Origin: Sporosarcina sp. ACRSM
GTDB taxonomy: Bacteria; Bacillota; Bacilli; Bacillales_A; Planococcaceae
Length of the DNA: 64,000 bases
NCBI RefSeq assembly: GCF_022346545.1
Contig: NZ_JAKRNU010000012.1
Span: 62,001-126,000, forward strand
Direction: 5' to 3'
The translations under genes and the position numbers were made by a program. A model generated the notes under the pieces. That model was not told the DNA's origin and did not search any database. It saw nothing but the letters and a program-made list of their open reading frames with translations. Shown one piece after another: positions 46,247 through 54,901 of the stretch (position 1 is its first letter; each line of letters begins with the position of its first letter).

Positions 46247-47224
46247 CTATTCTAAATCACTAGCATGAGTGGTCCGATTACGACCGCGATTTTTTGAAGC
46301 ATAAAGTGCGCGATCTGCTCTTGATTGTAAAGCATTCTCAGTATCCCCCGCTAAACTGGTCGCCGCCCCTATGCTGACGGTGATCGTCGGCAGATCCCAA
46401 TTTGCATTTTCGACCTGTGAACGAATTCCCTCAGCGATTTTCAAAGCGCCCAGTTTATCGGTTTTTGGCAGGATTAACGCAAATTCTTCGCCTCCATATC
46501 GAGCGGCAATATCATCTATTCTGGAAGCGTCTTTCAATAATTGCCCAAATCCCTGTAGCACTTTGTCGCCCATCATATGGCCAAAGTTATCGTTTATGTT
46601 CTTAAAGTAATCAATATCAATCAATAGCAGTGAAAGTGGTTGGGATCGTTCTGCGTGTAAGGCGACATTGGAAATCAGGTTTTCATGTAAGTAACGTCGA
46701 TTCTTAAGACCCGTCAGTCCATCCGTAATGGCCAACCTTTGGAGCTCTTCATTTAATGCCAACAACTCATTTTGCTTAGACTCCAATTCGTGCCGCAGAC
46801 GATCCAACTCAGCTATTTGCTTTTTCTTCATCCGGTTACGCGTATCCGTTTCCTTTTTAATGGTCAGCAGTGCCTGCTCATACTCATATCGCCTTTTCAT
46901 CGGTACACATACGCAATCATTGGTCATCTTCCCATTCCGCTCATTTCGGCTGGCGTTCAGAAGAATGGGAATGTCTTGTTCAGTCTTTGACTTGAGTGAA
47001 ATATACATCTCTTCGACCTTGTTTTGAAGCCGAATCATCGGGAAAAAATAGAGTTGGTAAAAAGACCGGCTTGCGGTTGATAAAAGCAAATTGATGTGCT
47101 GCCCCTGTACCTCTTGAAGGTTATGCCCGAGTAAACGGAGCAACGTCTCATTGATTGCCAGAATTGTACCGTTATCATCTATGGATACATATCCACATGG
47201 TGCAAAGTTTAGTTGTTCATCCAT
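46247..47224 (-). CDS. PAS-GGDEF diguanylate cyclase coupled to RsbQ
   Basis: The 325-residue cytoplasmic protein has an N-terminal PAS domain ([20 protein letters not shown] to about residue 110), a coiled-coil linker (about 115-160) and a GGDEF domain ([14 protein letters not shown] to the end). The active site is RYGGEEF and an RxxD inhibitory site (RIDD) lies five residues upstream, so it should make cyclic-di-GMP with product inhibition. The PAS domain resembles that of RsbP, the stress phosphatase paired with RsbQ in B. subtilis. Here the output is GGDEF instead of PP2C. The start overlaps the rsbQ stop codon; MRGLFR is an alternative six codons upstream. Confidence 0.9.
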   Translation of the reverse strand: MDEQLNFAPCGYVSIDDNGTILAINETLLRLLGHNLQEVQGQHINLLLSTASRSFYQLYFFPMIRLQNKVEEMYISLKSKTEQDIPILLNASRNERNGKMTNDCVCVPMKRRYEYEQALLTIKKETDTRNRMKKKQIAELDRLRHELESKQNELLALNEELQRLAITDGLTGLKNRRYLHENLISNVALHAERSQPLSLLLIDIDYFKNINDNFGHMMGDKVLQGFGQLLKDASRIDDIAARYGGEEFALILPKTDKLGALKIAEGIRSQVENANWDLPTITVSIGAATSLAGDTENALQSRADRALYASKNRGRNRTTHASDLE

Positions 47225-48047
47225 TCGAAATAGACCCCGCATAGATAGTTGTCAAATAATCGCTAATCAATCGGATCGTTTCCTCCGGATGACTCATGTG
47301 AGGACAATGGCCCGTCGCATCCATTAAGCGAAACGTACTTTCTGAAAGAGTACGATGCATATATGTCCCTACTTCAATCGGTGCAACGGCATCATCGGAA
47401 CATTGAAGAATGAGGGACGGTACTGTAACTTTCTGTAACTCTTCTCGGTAGTCAGAGAAAAAGGTCGCTATGGCAAATTGACGGGCAACGGTTGGATCCG
47501 TTGAGCAAAAGCTTTCCTCTAATTCTTGCGAAAGCTCCGGCCGCTCTGGGTTCTGCATGATGACTTGCGAAAGATAATTCGCCCAACCGATGTAATTCAT
47601 TTCCATCATCTCGATTAAAGCCTCAAGATCCTCTCTTTCAAATCCCCCCAGATAATCCGGATGGTCATTCAGATAACAAGGTGAAGGACCGATCATAACG
47701 AGTTGCTCAAATCGATCAGGCTCTTGAAGCGAGGCCAGCATGCCGATTACGCCGCCCACCGAATGGCCAACGAAAATTACCTCTTTGAGCTCCAGTGCGG
47801 CGCATATGTCGAGTACATCTTGTGCATATCCATTAAGATTACTATACTTATTCGGATTATAAGCATGATAATCAGATTTCCCGGAACCAACATAATCGAA
47901 AAGAATAACACGAAAATGTTCTTCAAAAAACGGAGCCACCAACCTCCACATATTCTGATCACACCCGAATCCTGGCGCAAATAGCATGGCTTTTGTGCCT
48001 TTCCCCGTTATGTTAATGTTATTGCGAAAAAGGATGTGTTGATTCAT
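47217..48047 (-). CDS. rsbQ: RsbQ-type alpha/beta hydrolase
   Basis: The 276-residue protein closely resembles B. subtilis RsbQ, including [37 protein letters not shown], the nucleophile [31 protein letters not shown] and NYIGWANYL. The catalytic triad would be Ser (GHSVGG), Asp (CSDDAVAP) and His (GHCPHMSHP). RsbQ activates the PAS domain of RsbP in the energy-stress branch of SigB control by an unknown hydrophobic ligand; plant D14/KAI2 receptors are relatives. Here it overlaps a PAS-GGDEF gene. GGGGG precedes ATG 48047, preferred over an ATG six codons upstream. Confidence 0.93.
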   Translation of the reverse strand: MNQHILFRNNINITGKGTKAMLFAPGFGCDQNMWRLVAPFFEEHFRVILFDYVGSGKSDYHAYNPNKYSNLNGYAQDVLDICAALELKEVIFVGHSVGGVIGMLASLQEPDRFEQLVMIGPSPCYLNDHPDYLGGFEREDLEALIEMMEMNYIGWANYLSQVIMQNPERPELSQELEESFCSTDPTVARQFAIATFFSDYREELQKVTVPSLILQCSDDAVAPIEVGTYMHRTLSESTFRLMDATGHCPHMSHPEETIRLISDYLTTIYAGSISNG

Positions 48048-48109
48048 AAAAAAACCCCCATTCATTCAAAAAAGGATCAATCAAGACTACTAGTTGTCCT
48101 CTCATTCTA

Positions 48110-48661
48110 TCAAATCCCAGTTCTATTAAAGACCTGTTTATTCGCAAACTTTTCTAATAAAGGAAGGAATCTCTCGTGCTTATAAATCCCCTCAGATTCC
48201 GAAATAGCTTGAGCAAGAATAGCAGGTAACGACTCTATTACCGAATTCATAGCTTGTTTGACGAACCCATTTTCGAAGTGCTCGATCGACTCCGGTAACT
48301 CATTCTCGTCTAACATAAAGTATTCTCCATTTGGAAGAACCATAATATCGATAATCAAGTCTTCAAACGATACCACTTCATCGGTAATAGTTGTATGCTT
48401 TACAATGTTTAAATAAGAGCCCAAATAATTTCCTTGATGATCTCTCCAGAAATATAAATTATACGGAAGGTTTTCCCAATAATAAGCAATTGTATAACTA
48501 CCAATCGGGATCGTTAAGCTAGCTCCATTAGCAATCATTGTAAATGATTCTTCAATAATATGAAAAAGAACTGCACTTTGTTTTTGTCTAGTTAACAGCC
48601 TACAAGGATAGTCCACAATTTTAGAATCATAACGTATTTTTCTTTCTATTATTTTATCCAC
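48110..48661 (-). CDS. DUF402 domain protein
   Basis: The 183-residue protein has the DUF402 barrel signature: YWENLPYNLYFWRDHQGNYL, GSYLNIVKHTTITDEVVSFE, DLIIDIMVLPNGEYFMLDEN and a helical C-terminus. Members of this fold act as nucleoside di-/triphosphate phosphatases in staphylococci or bind RNA in archaea; the activity here is not defined. The GTG start is preceded by AAAGGGAG. Confidence 0.85.
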   Translation of the reverse strand: MDKIIERKIRYDSKIVDYPCRLLTRQKQSAVLFHIIEESFTMIANGASLTIPIGSYTIAYYWENLPYNLYFWRDHQGNYLGSYLNIVKHTTITDEVVSFEDLIIDIMVLPNGEYFMLDENELPESIEHFENGFVKQAMNSVIESLPAILAQAISESEGIYKHERFLPLLEKFANKQVFNRTGI

Positions 48662-48765
48662 TATTAGCGACTCCCTTTCTCATGAAAATCGTAACATAGA
48701 TTCGACTAAAGGGATAACCCCACTAATCCGTAGAGAAAAACAGCCTCCATCAGCTTTTTTTAGGC

Positions 48766-48806
48766 AGCAAATAGCCCCCACCTTCCAATTGATGAGGGCA
48801 TTTGCT
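48766..48806. terminator. Imperfect hairpin, possible terminator
   Basis: AGCAAAT-GCCC and GGGC-ATTTGCT pair with one bulge. No T run follows, so the role is uncertain. Confidence 0.4.
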
Positions 48807-48840
48807 ACTTAATTACTTAACATTTTTTGAACAACTCTAT

Positions 48841-49030
48841 TTACTTGAGACCAAGTTCTTCCTGCTTATCGGCGATCGCTTTCATCAGCTCCTCATCTTT
48901 GACAACTGTGACATCCGGGTCCCACTCGCCTTGAGGCAACTCAAACTGGAACCTCTTGCATTCTCCTCTTCCCTACCCGGGATTCTCATAAACTTCTTTC
49001 GGCAGTGGAAGAAACCATTTCAAATACTGG
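48841..49030 (-). pseudogene. C-terminal fragment of an unidentified gene
   Basis: Read on the minus strand, the segment encodes QYLKWFLPLPKEVYENPG, a TAG stop, then GRGECKRFQFELPQGEWDP and KDEELMKAIADKQEELGLK followed by TAA. The codon pattern is that of real protein sequence, yet there is no start codon or ribosome binding site and the frame carries a stop. I do not recognise the parent family. Confidence 0.45.
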
Positions 49031-49044
49031 TTTATTCAAAAAGA

Positions 49045-49068
49045 AAAACAGCCTCGATCGGCTGTTTT
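49045..49068. terminator. Rho-independent terminator
   Basis: AAAACAGCC/GGCTGTTTT is a perfect nine-base-pair stem with A and T flanks, 26 bases past the SET-domain gene. Confidence 0.8.
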
Positions 49069-49093
49069 AATCTTTGGATAAAGTTCGTCTTGT

Positions 49094-49477
49094 CTAATCT
49101 TCCTTCTGATCAAACCATAACAGTTCATTGTCATCTACGTCACCATTATAATTGATTAGAATTTCTTCTCCAGCTTTGATATCTGTATAGGCATAGAAGT
49201 CAAACGTATGCTTTTCAAAACTGATCTCATACGTGGCATTAGGCTCGTAGGAATGGTTGAACAACATTCCGTACCCGAGAAGGATCGCGGAATGATTGAC
49301 GCCATACTCAAAAGCGTAATCGGCGATTAGCGTTTGCTCAATGTATGGGTGTTGCTCGTTTGGGTACGCGATGACAGGCGCTTCATGCACCATCGTGCCT
49401 TTGTTAATATCACATGTCGCGAATACTCCTCTGTTGAATTCTCCCTCACTAAGTGAAGATGTTCTTACTTCAATCAT
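49094..49477 (-). CDS. Small SET-domain protein
   Basis: The 127-residue protein is almost entirely a SET domain: RGVFATCDINKGTMVHEAPVI (N-SET), GYGMLFNHSYEPNATYE with the cofactor-site FNHSxxPN motif, and TDIKAGEEILINYNG with the catalytic Tyr motif. SET domains are lysine methyltransferases using S-adenosylmethionine; bacterial single-domain versions have few known substrates. I start at ATG 49477 after AGGTAGGTG. Confidence 0.88.
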   Translation of the reverse strand: MIEVRTSSLSEGEFNRGVFATCDINKGTMVHEAPVIAYPNEQHPYIEQTLIADYAFEYGVNHSAILLGYGMLFNHSYEPNATYEISFEKHTFDFYAYTDIKAGEEILINYNGDVDDNELLWFDQKED

Positions 49478-49570
49478 GCTGCTCACCTACCTATCTGTAA
49501 AATATGCTTACTAACTATAACATGGATTCACTCGTTAAGTGGCCTTAATTACTTTTGAAAAGAGCCTGCT

Positions 49571-50035
49571 CTACAACAACCAAGTGAAAATTTTATTAGT
49601 AAGAATAAGAATGAGCATGATCGATATGCCCGCTAGGAGTAGATATTTGAGGCGCAAGCTATATAGACCTTTCGTTTCCAACGTGGAGTTGCTCTGCTCG
49701 AACCAACGCTGTTTTCCACACTCCTCACAGTAGAACCTAAAGTGAACTTGCCTTATTTTGGTGGAGACCAAACCTTTTTGAACAGTCTTGCTTCGCTCTC
49801 TTTTGAGTGAGAAAAGGAACGTCCAATCCGTTTCTGATAATTTGATGCGCTTCTCATGCGGACATTCGGTCGATTGGAATTTATAATAAAAATCATCATA
49901 CCAATCTTGGCTCAACAATTCTGTCTGGTAGCGCTTGACGCTTACAATTACAGTTGTTATAAGTAAGATGATAACGAAAGCGATCATGATAAATAGCAAA
50001 AATAACTGCCTCCTATTCATGGTGAAAAACGTCAT
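49571..50035 (-). CDS. Two-helix membrane protein with Cys pairs
   Basis: The 154-residue protein has a membrane helix at each end (about 13-32 and 130-150). Between them lies a domain with ECPHEKRIKL and FYCEECGKQRWFEQ, a possible zinc-binding site of the Cys-x-His/Cys-x2-Cys kind. No family is recognised. The start may be at MNRRQLF, five codons downstream. Confidence 0.65.
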   Translation of the reverse strand: MTFFTMNRRQLFLLFIMIAFVIILLITTVIVSVKRYQTELLSQDWYDDFYYKFQSTECPHEKRIKLSETDWTFLFSLKRERSKTVQKGLVSTKIRQVHFRFYCEECGKQRWFEQSNSTLETKGLYSLRLKYLLLAGISIMLILILTNKIFTWLL

Positions 50036-50115
50036 GATGAATATACAAGCGAATAAAGTTCCTTCAACAAATCAAACACCATGCAAAAGGCACTCAAAGA
50101 ATGAGTGCGAGATAT

Positions 50116-50613
50116 TCACATATTAGGCACTGAAGCAACAGCGGCCTGGTCGGCTTTCGCGCAGTCAATCGCCACGACAAGCGCCACTAGAAGTGGTTCC
50201 ATTTCATCGTTTGCAATTTGCAACTGATAGCTATCACCCCAGCTGAACCATTTCTTACTGACGGCCCCGATGATTTCCCCGTTTTGAGACACTTCAAAAT
50301 CCATATCCCACCAATTCCCCCGAACTTCCATCCCCGCAGCGTCAATCGAGTAACGCGCTTTCAAAAAGGAGAATTGCTTTTTAATCGTCACGGCTTCTTG
50401 GCCATTCACTTCTACAAAAAAGGTCGGCAAAAAGCTGAACATTTTTTTCGTTATCAACGCAACTTCATTCCCGGCCGAATCCAAAATGGAAAACGTCTTC
50501 GGCATTCGCAAGAAGCTCCCTTCCACGAAATAAACCTCGTTCTCTTGCGAATCCTTCACTGAAAATTTGCCACTCAGACTAAACACTTTTTGCTTGATAT
50601 ATAACTGTCTCAT
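50116..50613 (-). CDS. LURP-one-related (YxjI-type) protein
   Basis: The 165-residue protein fits the LURP-one/Tubby-like beta-barrel family: LYIKQKVFSLSGKFSVKDSQ, VYFVEGSFLRMPKTFSI, FSFLKARYSIDAAGMEV and VSKKWFSWGDSYQLQI. The single buried C-terminal helix is LLVALVVAIDCAKAD. Function is unknown in bacteria; lipid or membrane association is suspected for the fold. GAGGAGAC precedes the ATG. Confidence 0.88.
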   Translation of the reverse strand: MRQLYIKQKVFSLSGKFSVKDSQENEVYFVEGSFLRMPKTFSILDSAGNEVALITKKMFSFLPTFFVEVNGQEAVTIKKQFSFLKARYSIDAAGMEVRGNWWDMDFEVSQNGEIIGAVSKKWFSWGDSYQLQIANDEMEPLLVALVVAIDCAKADQAAVASVPNM

Positions 50614-50905
50614 ATGTAGTCTCCTCTCGTATCAAGACCATTTACGCTCAAATCCGCGTAAACTGGATAGCCATTCCTTACAAAACCTATCCTTCGATAC
50701 TAGTTATACGGAACTCACCCGTCTAAAGTTTCGACCATTGAGCGGATTTCCTCTTTCCCATAGATCCTTTCCTAAAAATCCAACCACTCTACTTCTGGAT
50801 ACATAGAATAGCTAAAACAGATTCGTAACAACGTTGGCCATTTACAAGGAGATGGAGTGGACAATCTGGTCATCGAAAAAGCGAACAAATCAACAATGAA
50901 ATGAG

Positions 50906-51700
50906 ATGGGAAACATGAAAAGAGCATTAGGTAAATGGGAGCAAAGTGTATTATTCCAGCAACATCCAGTACTCGCCAAGCATATTCCAGAAACCATATT
51001 ATACAGTGAGAAGAATTTGATAGATTTTTCGAACCGCTATCCGTCTGTCTTTGTGAAACATGATATGACAGGCCAAGGAAGAGCCATATTCAAAATTCAC
51101 AAAAGTAATGACAGGAAATACAACATAAATGGTTTTACAATCCAAGGAACACCTATCCAAAAATCTGTATCGAAAGTTAGTGAAATTCGCTTGCTCCTTC
51201 ATCCATTTATTAAGTTAGGTAGAGAAAGCGGTCCATATATTCTTCAAGAAGATATACAAAGCTACACCCGAAATGGACAGCCTTTTTCAATTCGGGTTCA
51301 TATTCAAAAACTGAATAACAAGTGGATGATTAGCGGGATGTATGGGACTACCGCAACCAGCCTAGCAACTGAAAGCGGGATTGTGAATCCACATAGAGGC
51401 GCTACAGTTATGACGATCTCCGAAATATTCTCTCAAACAAAATTCAAAAACAATGAAGAGGATACAGTCAAGAAGATAGAAGAGGTTGCAATTACAGCAG
51501 CGAAAGCAATCGATTCCGTATTGCCATGTAGGGAATACGGCATTGACTTCGGGATCAATCAGGAAGGAACACCTGTCTTATTTGAAGTAAATACAACGCC
51601 GGGTATCATGGGATTTGCACAAATTGAGAATAAAAAAATTTGGAAACGAATTGTGGAGATACGGAAAATGCAAAGCGAATCAGATGAATCTACTCTTTGA
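50906..51700 (+). CDS. YheC/YheD-family ATP-grasp protein
   Basis: The 264-residue protein has the ATP-grasp layout of YheC/YheD spore-coat-associated proteins: SVFVKHDMTGQGRAIFKI, GPYILQEDIQSYTRNGQPFS, REYGIDFGINQEG and LFEVNTTPGIMGF, the last two carrying metal-binding acidic residues and Asn. It probably ligates or modifies an amino-acid-like substrate; none is known. The start may be the ATG at 50906 or at 50915 (MKRALGKW). A perfect terminator follows. Confidence 0.87.
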   Translation: MGNMKRALGKWEQSVLFQQHPVLAKHIPETILYSEKNLIDFSNRYPSVFVKHDMTGQGRAIFKIHKSNDRKYNINGFTIQGTPIQKSVSKVSEIRLLLHPFIKLGRESGPYILQEDIQSYTRNGQPFSIRVHIQKLNNKWMISGMYGTTATSLATESGIVNPHRGATVMTISEIFSQTKFKNNEEDTVKKIEEVAITAAKAIDSVLPCREYGIDFGINQEGTPVLFEVNTTPGIMGFAQIENKKIWKRIVEIRKMQSESDESTL

Positions 51701-51740
51701 AAAGGAATCCGGCACGTCTGAACGGCTGGCAGCCATACCA

Positions 51741-51779
51741 AAACAGGCAGACATCCCGGGGAGGGGTGTCTGCCTGTTT
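51741..51779. terminator. Bidirectional terminator
   Basis: Perfect 13-base arms AAACAGGCAGACA and TGTCTGCCTGTTT lie between two convergent genes. Confidence 0.9.
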
Positions 51780-51783
51780 CTGT

Positions 51784-53175
51784 TCATTTTTTCAATGAAT
51801 GTTTCTTGCCGTTCACGTCAATGATTTCCACAGTCGTGTCCGTCAACTTCATGTCCTTTGCCTGGATACTGGATCGTTTTTTTGTTTTTCCGTCCAATAG
51901 GCTGTATGAAAATACACCTTTTTTATTAAAATAATACATCGTGCTGGCATCGAATTTAACGGACTTGTTATTTTGCGTCACGTTTGTTGAAAATCTCGTG
52001 GATCCTTCCAGCGGTTCGAAGATGACGCGTGCATCAAACTCCATCACTTTTTTCGGTTTCCATGTGTCAGGACTTTGATGATAAAGGATGAGTGTCTGAT
52101 CTACATTAACAGCATCGTCGAAGATCGGATTGTAATCGAACACCCGCTGTTTCTTCTCTACTGTGTAATAGTAGGCATGCCCGTGGACGCTGAAATTCCG
52201 CATACTCGCAGCATGGTCTGTATCCACATCTAAATTCCAGTATTTCACACCATTTTTTCCACCTTGCGCACTCGTCCGGAAAACACCATATCTATATGGA
52301 ATACTGGTCCCTTGAGATACAGCAGCCCAGTACGGGACATAAATGATATTGTTCTGGAGGATGATCGGAAAACCTGTTTCCAAATGGACCTCAAACAATC
52401 CATCTTGCGTCGGGAAATCCTGTTCCGTTAGGAGTACGGTTTCCTCTTTCGTCTTTTTATTAATTTTCACGAGCTTTTCACCTTTAATGGTGTACTGGAA
52501 CCCGTCCTCTTCCACCACAATCCCCTTCTGGCTGACGTATGAAAACGGTTCGGGCAATTTCATTTTGTCATCAATCGCACGGGCAAGGAAAGAAGAGAAT
52601 TGGGAGCGCGTGACCGGATTTCCCGGTTTGAACGTGCCGTCTTGATAACCGCCCGCAATCCGATTCAATGCCACGCTATTGATATCCGCGAAGGCCCAAT
52701 TAGCTGGTGAGACATCGACAAACATTGGTTTCAGTTCCAATGGAAGGTCGAATGCCCGACGTAAAACGGCTGCCATTTGGGCACGCGTCGTCTGTTCCGC
52801 TGGTCGCATATAGCCATTTTCTCCACGCAGGATTCCCTTGTCGTTAATGGTTGCCAGTGCCCGATAGTGCGTAGAATTTTTCGATACATCTTTAAAGGCG
52901 ACAGTCGGATTTTCCTGTAGCGGAATGTCCAGCGCCCTAAGAAGCATGGCAGAAACTTGTGCACGGGTAATCGGTTCATTCGGCCGGAAAGTACCATCTG
53001 GATAACCTCCGATAATCCCCTTTTTGTACAAGAACATGATGTCCCATGATGCACCACGCAAATCTTTAAAAGGAACCGGTTCGTTATAAGGCGGATATTC
53101 TGTTTCCGCCTGCGCTGTCGGCAGTAATGAAAACATCAACAAGATCGTTAGCAAGGAAATCAGGATTTTTTTCAA
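51784..53175 (-). CDS. S-layer homology (SLH) domain protein
   Basis: The protein of about 463 residues has a signal peptide (ILISLLTILLMFSLLPTAQA), then three SLH domains at about 35-80, 90-140 and 150-200 with GGYPDGTFRPNEPITRAQ, GENGYMRPAEQTTRAQM and GGYQDGTFKPGNPVTRSQ. The C-terminal 260 residues form a beta-strand-rich domain that resembles a DUF5050-like propeller and is unlike the other two SLH proteins of the window. I prefer the TTG at 53175, which follows AGGTG by seven bases and starts a clean signal peptide; an ATG lies 12 codons upstream. Confidence 0.88.
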   Translation of the reverse strand: MKKILISLLTILLMFSLLPTAQAETEYPPYNEPVPFKDLRGASWDIMFLYKKGIIGGYPDGTFRPNEPITRAQVSAMLLRALDIPLQENPTVAFKDVSKNSTHYRALATINDKGILRGENGYMRPAEQTTRAQMAAVLRRAFDLPLELKPMFVDVSPANWAFADINSVALNRIAGGYQDGTFKPGNPVTRSQFSSFLARAIDDKMKLPEPFSYVSQKGIVVEEDGFQYTIKGEKLVKINKKTKEETVLLTEQDFPTQDGLFEVHLETGFPIILQNNIIYVPYWAAVSQGTSIPYRYGVFRTSAQGGKNGVKYWNLDVDTDHAASMRNFSVHGHAYYYTVEKKQRVFDYNPIFDDAVNVDQTLILYHQSPDTWKPKKVMEFDARVIFEPLEGSTRFSTNVTQNNKSVKFDASTMYYFNKKGVFSYSLLDGKTKKRSSIQAKDMKLTDTTVEIIDVNGKKHSLKK

Positions 53176-53230
53176 TCGTGTACACCTGCTCTCTATGAAT
53201 ATCGCATTCACAAAACTTTAGTATATTCAC

Positions 53231-54709
53231 TCAATGATCCATCTCGTAATCCTTCCGTATATCAACGTTCACAATGGAGCCGATTCGCTGGACCTGTACA
53301 TATAAACCTGTCCAAGCAGAATAGCACTCCGGTTCTATATAATCACAATATCTCTCGCTTAACCTGCGATCATAGTCAATACTGATCGTGCCTTCTTTCT
53401 GGCCAGTGGCTTTGACGCGAAATAGATTCGTGCCTGGATCTCTTGTGATAATGGCTATCTGCTCGGCATCTTTTGTTCGGATTATGTGCTTGCCCAAGTC
53501 GGCTGTCGCTGTCTCCTCATAGACATCAGACGGATTTTCTTTTAGCGTTTTGATTTCATAATAAAAGCGGTCATCGTTCAGCTTCACATCAATCCCATGC
53601 CGCTCTTCCTTCCCACCCTCAAACCGTAGCGTGGCAATATACTGGCCAGGTTTGTCGATATCAAACCATACATTGAAGCCATTTCTACTTTCTTCTTGCT
53701 TGAACGTCACACTGTCTGACAACTTTTCCCCTTGCATTGTGGACAAGGAAATATATTGAACCTTTTCCTTCAGGAAATGAAACTTCACTGCAGTCGGCAA
53801 GATGTCATCCGTCTCTTCCATCGTCAACTTCAATTCACCATTCACCTTTTTAATCGTTACGTAATACTTTTTATACTCCATTTCATAGGAACCGTTGCTA
53901 GGAAGACCCGCAATATTAAGTTTTCCGGTTCCTTCTTTTAATGGGACTAATTGAACTTGATCCTCCGTATAGCCCTCTTTTCCGGCTACCTGTATTGATT
54001 TAAACAAACCGTCATTCGACTCATCGTAAACAACTTCACTAATCAGCCGCCAGTTGAATTCACTGGCCCTTAGCGTTATCATCGTTGGCTTTGACTCTTC
54101 AGTCGCTTTCAACATTTTGGCCGCCTGTCCTCTTGTGATAGCAGCATTCGGGCTGAACGTGTCAGGTGATGTCCCCGAAGTGATGCCGAGTTGATAGATG
54201 ATAAGAATATTTCCACGATGTGACTGTAGATATTCAATATCTTTGAATGGATTTATGATGTTCCCATCACGCGGCAAATCGAATGCTTTGACAAGAATCG
54301 AAGCCATCTGCCCCCGTTTAATCGGATCGTTTGGACCGAAACGGCCATCTTCATAACCACCAATAACTCCTTTTTCTGCCAGCGCTGCAATCGCTTTGTA
54401 GTAGCCATTAGCTGTCGAGACATCTTTGAAGCCTGGATTCTTCACGTTCGAGGTGTCCATGTTGGTCATCTTTGCGATGATGGCAGCCGCCTGACCTCTC
54501 GTGATAGAGTTTCCAGGTTTGAACGTGCCATCCGGATAGCCTCCGATAATATTGCGTTCCGCCAAATCATAGACTGCTTCTGCATAATGCTTTGAAGAGG
54601 GTACGTCTGAAAAGCGCTCAGTGCTTGCGGCGAATGTGCCAGATAAAGGCAGGCTACCGGCAAGCAATAGTGTACCTAATACCGTAAAAACCTTCTTTCT
54701 CACTTGCAA
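53231..54709 (-). CDS. S-layer homology (SLH) domain protein, paralog of the 22.9 kb gene
   Basis: The 492-residue protein has a signal peptide (cleavage near TFAAS), three SLH domains (GGYPDGTFKPGNSITRGQ, GGYEDGRFGPNDPIKRGQ and SPNAAITRGQAAKML) and a beta-rich C-terminal region. Both the SLH part and the C-terminal region (ITLRASEFNW, KYYVTIKKVNGELKLTMEE, ETDDILPTAV) are homologous to the protein at 22900-24345. They come from a gene duplication. It is 20 bases upstream of the third SLH gene on the same strand, so these two form a unit. Confidence 0.9.
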   Translation of the reverse strand: MQVRKKVFTVLGTLLLAGSLPLSGTFAASTERFSDVPSSKHYAEAVYDLAERNIIGGYPDGTFKPGNSITRGQAAAIIAKMTNMDTSNVKNPGFKDVSTANGYYKAIAALAEKGVIGGYEDGRFGPNDPIKRGQMASILVKAFDLPRDGNIINPFKDIEYLQSHRGNILIIYQLGITSGTSPDTFSPNAAITRGQAAKMLKATEESKPTMITLRASEFNWRLISEVVYDESNDGLFKSIQVAGKEGYTEDQVQLVPLKEGTGKLNIAGLPSNGSYEMEYKKYYVTIKKVNGELKLTMEETDDILPTAVKFHFLKEKVQYISLSTMQGEKLSDSVTFKQEESRNGFNVWFDIDKPGQYIATLRFEGGKEERHGIDVKLNDDRFYYEIKTLKENPSDVYEETATADLGKHIIRTKDAEQIAIITRDPGTNLFRVKATGQKEGTISIDYDRRLSERYCDYIEPECYSAWTGLYVQVQRIGSIVNVDIRKDYEMDH

Positions 54710-54787
54710 TCTTCCTTTCTTTTCGAGTAGTAGATTTTGATATAGAAAAACGATTCACTACTACCAATACTTTTCAAACTAGCTGGT

Positions 54788-54867
54788 GGAAAACCAGGTT
54801 GGTGTTCCTATATAATGAGCGGTTGGTTGACGGCTACTTTTTCTGGTCACTGCCAACCTGGTTTCCC
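54788..54867. repeat. Inverted repeat between anti-sigma and SLH genes
   Basis: GGAAAACCAGGTTGG (54788-54802) and CCAACCTGGTTTCCC (54853-54867) pair at 14 of 15 positions across a 50-base loop that contains a competing GGTTGG. No T run follows. It may end the sigma operon transcript or form a leader for the SLH operon. Confidence 0.7.
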
Positions 54868-54901
54868 AAAGGATGTCGGGGTTCCCATTCCCCCTCCTGC
54901 A

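Noticed and set aside
47217-48047. Complete SigB energy-stress module (RsbQ-RsbP)
   Set aside because: No PP2C phosphatase domain, RsbV, RsbW or SigB gene is present; the partner has GGDEF.
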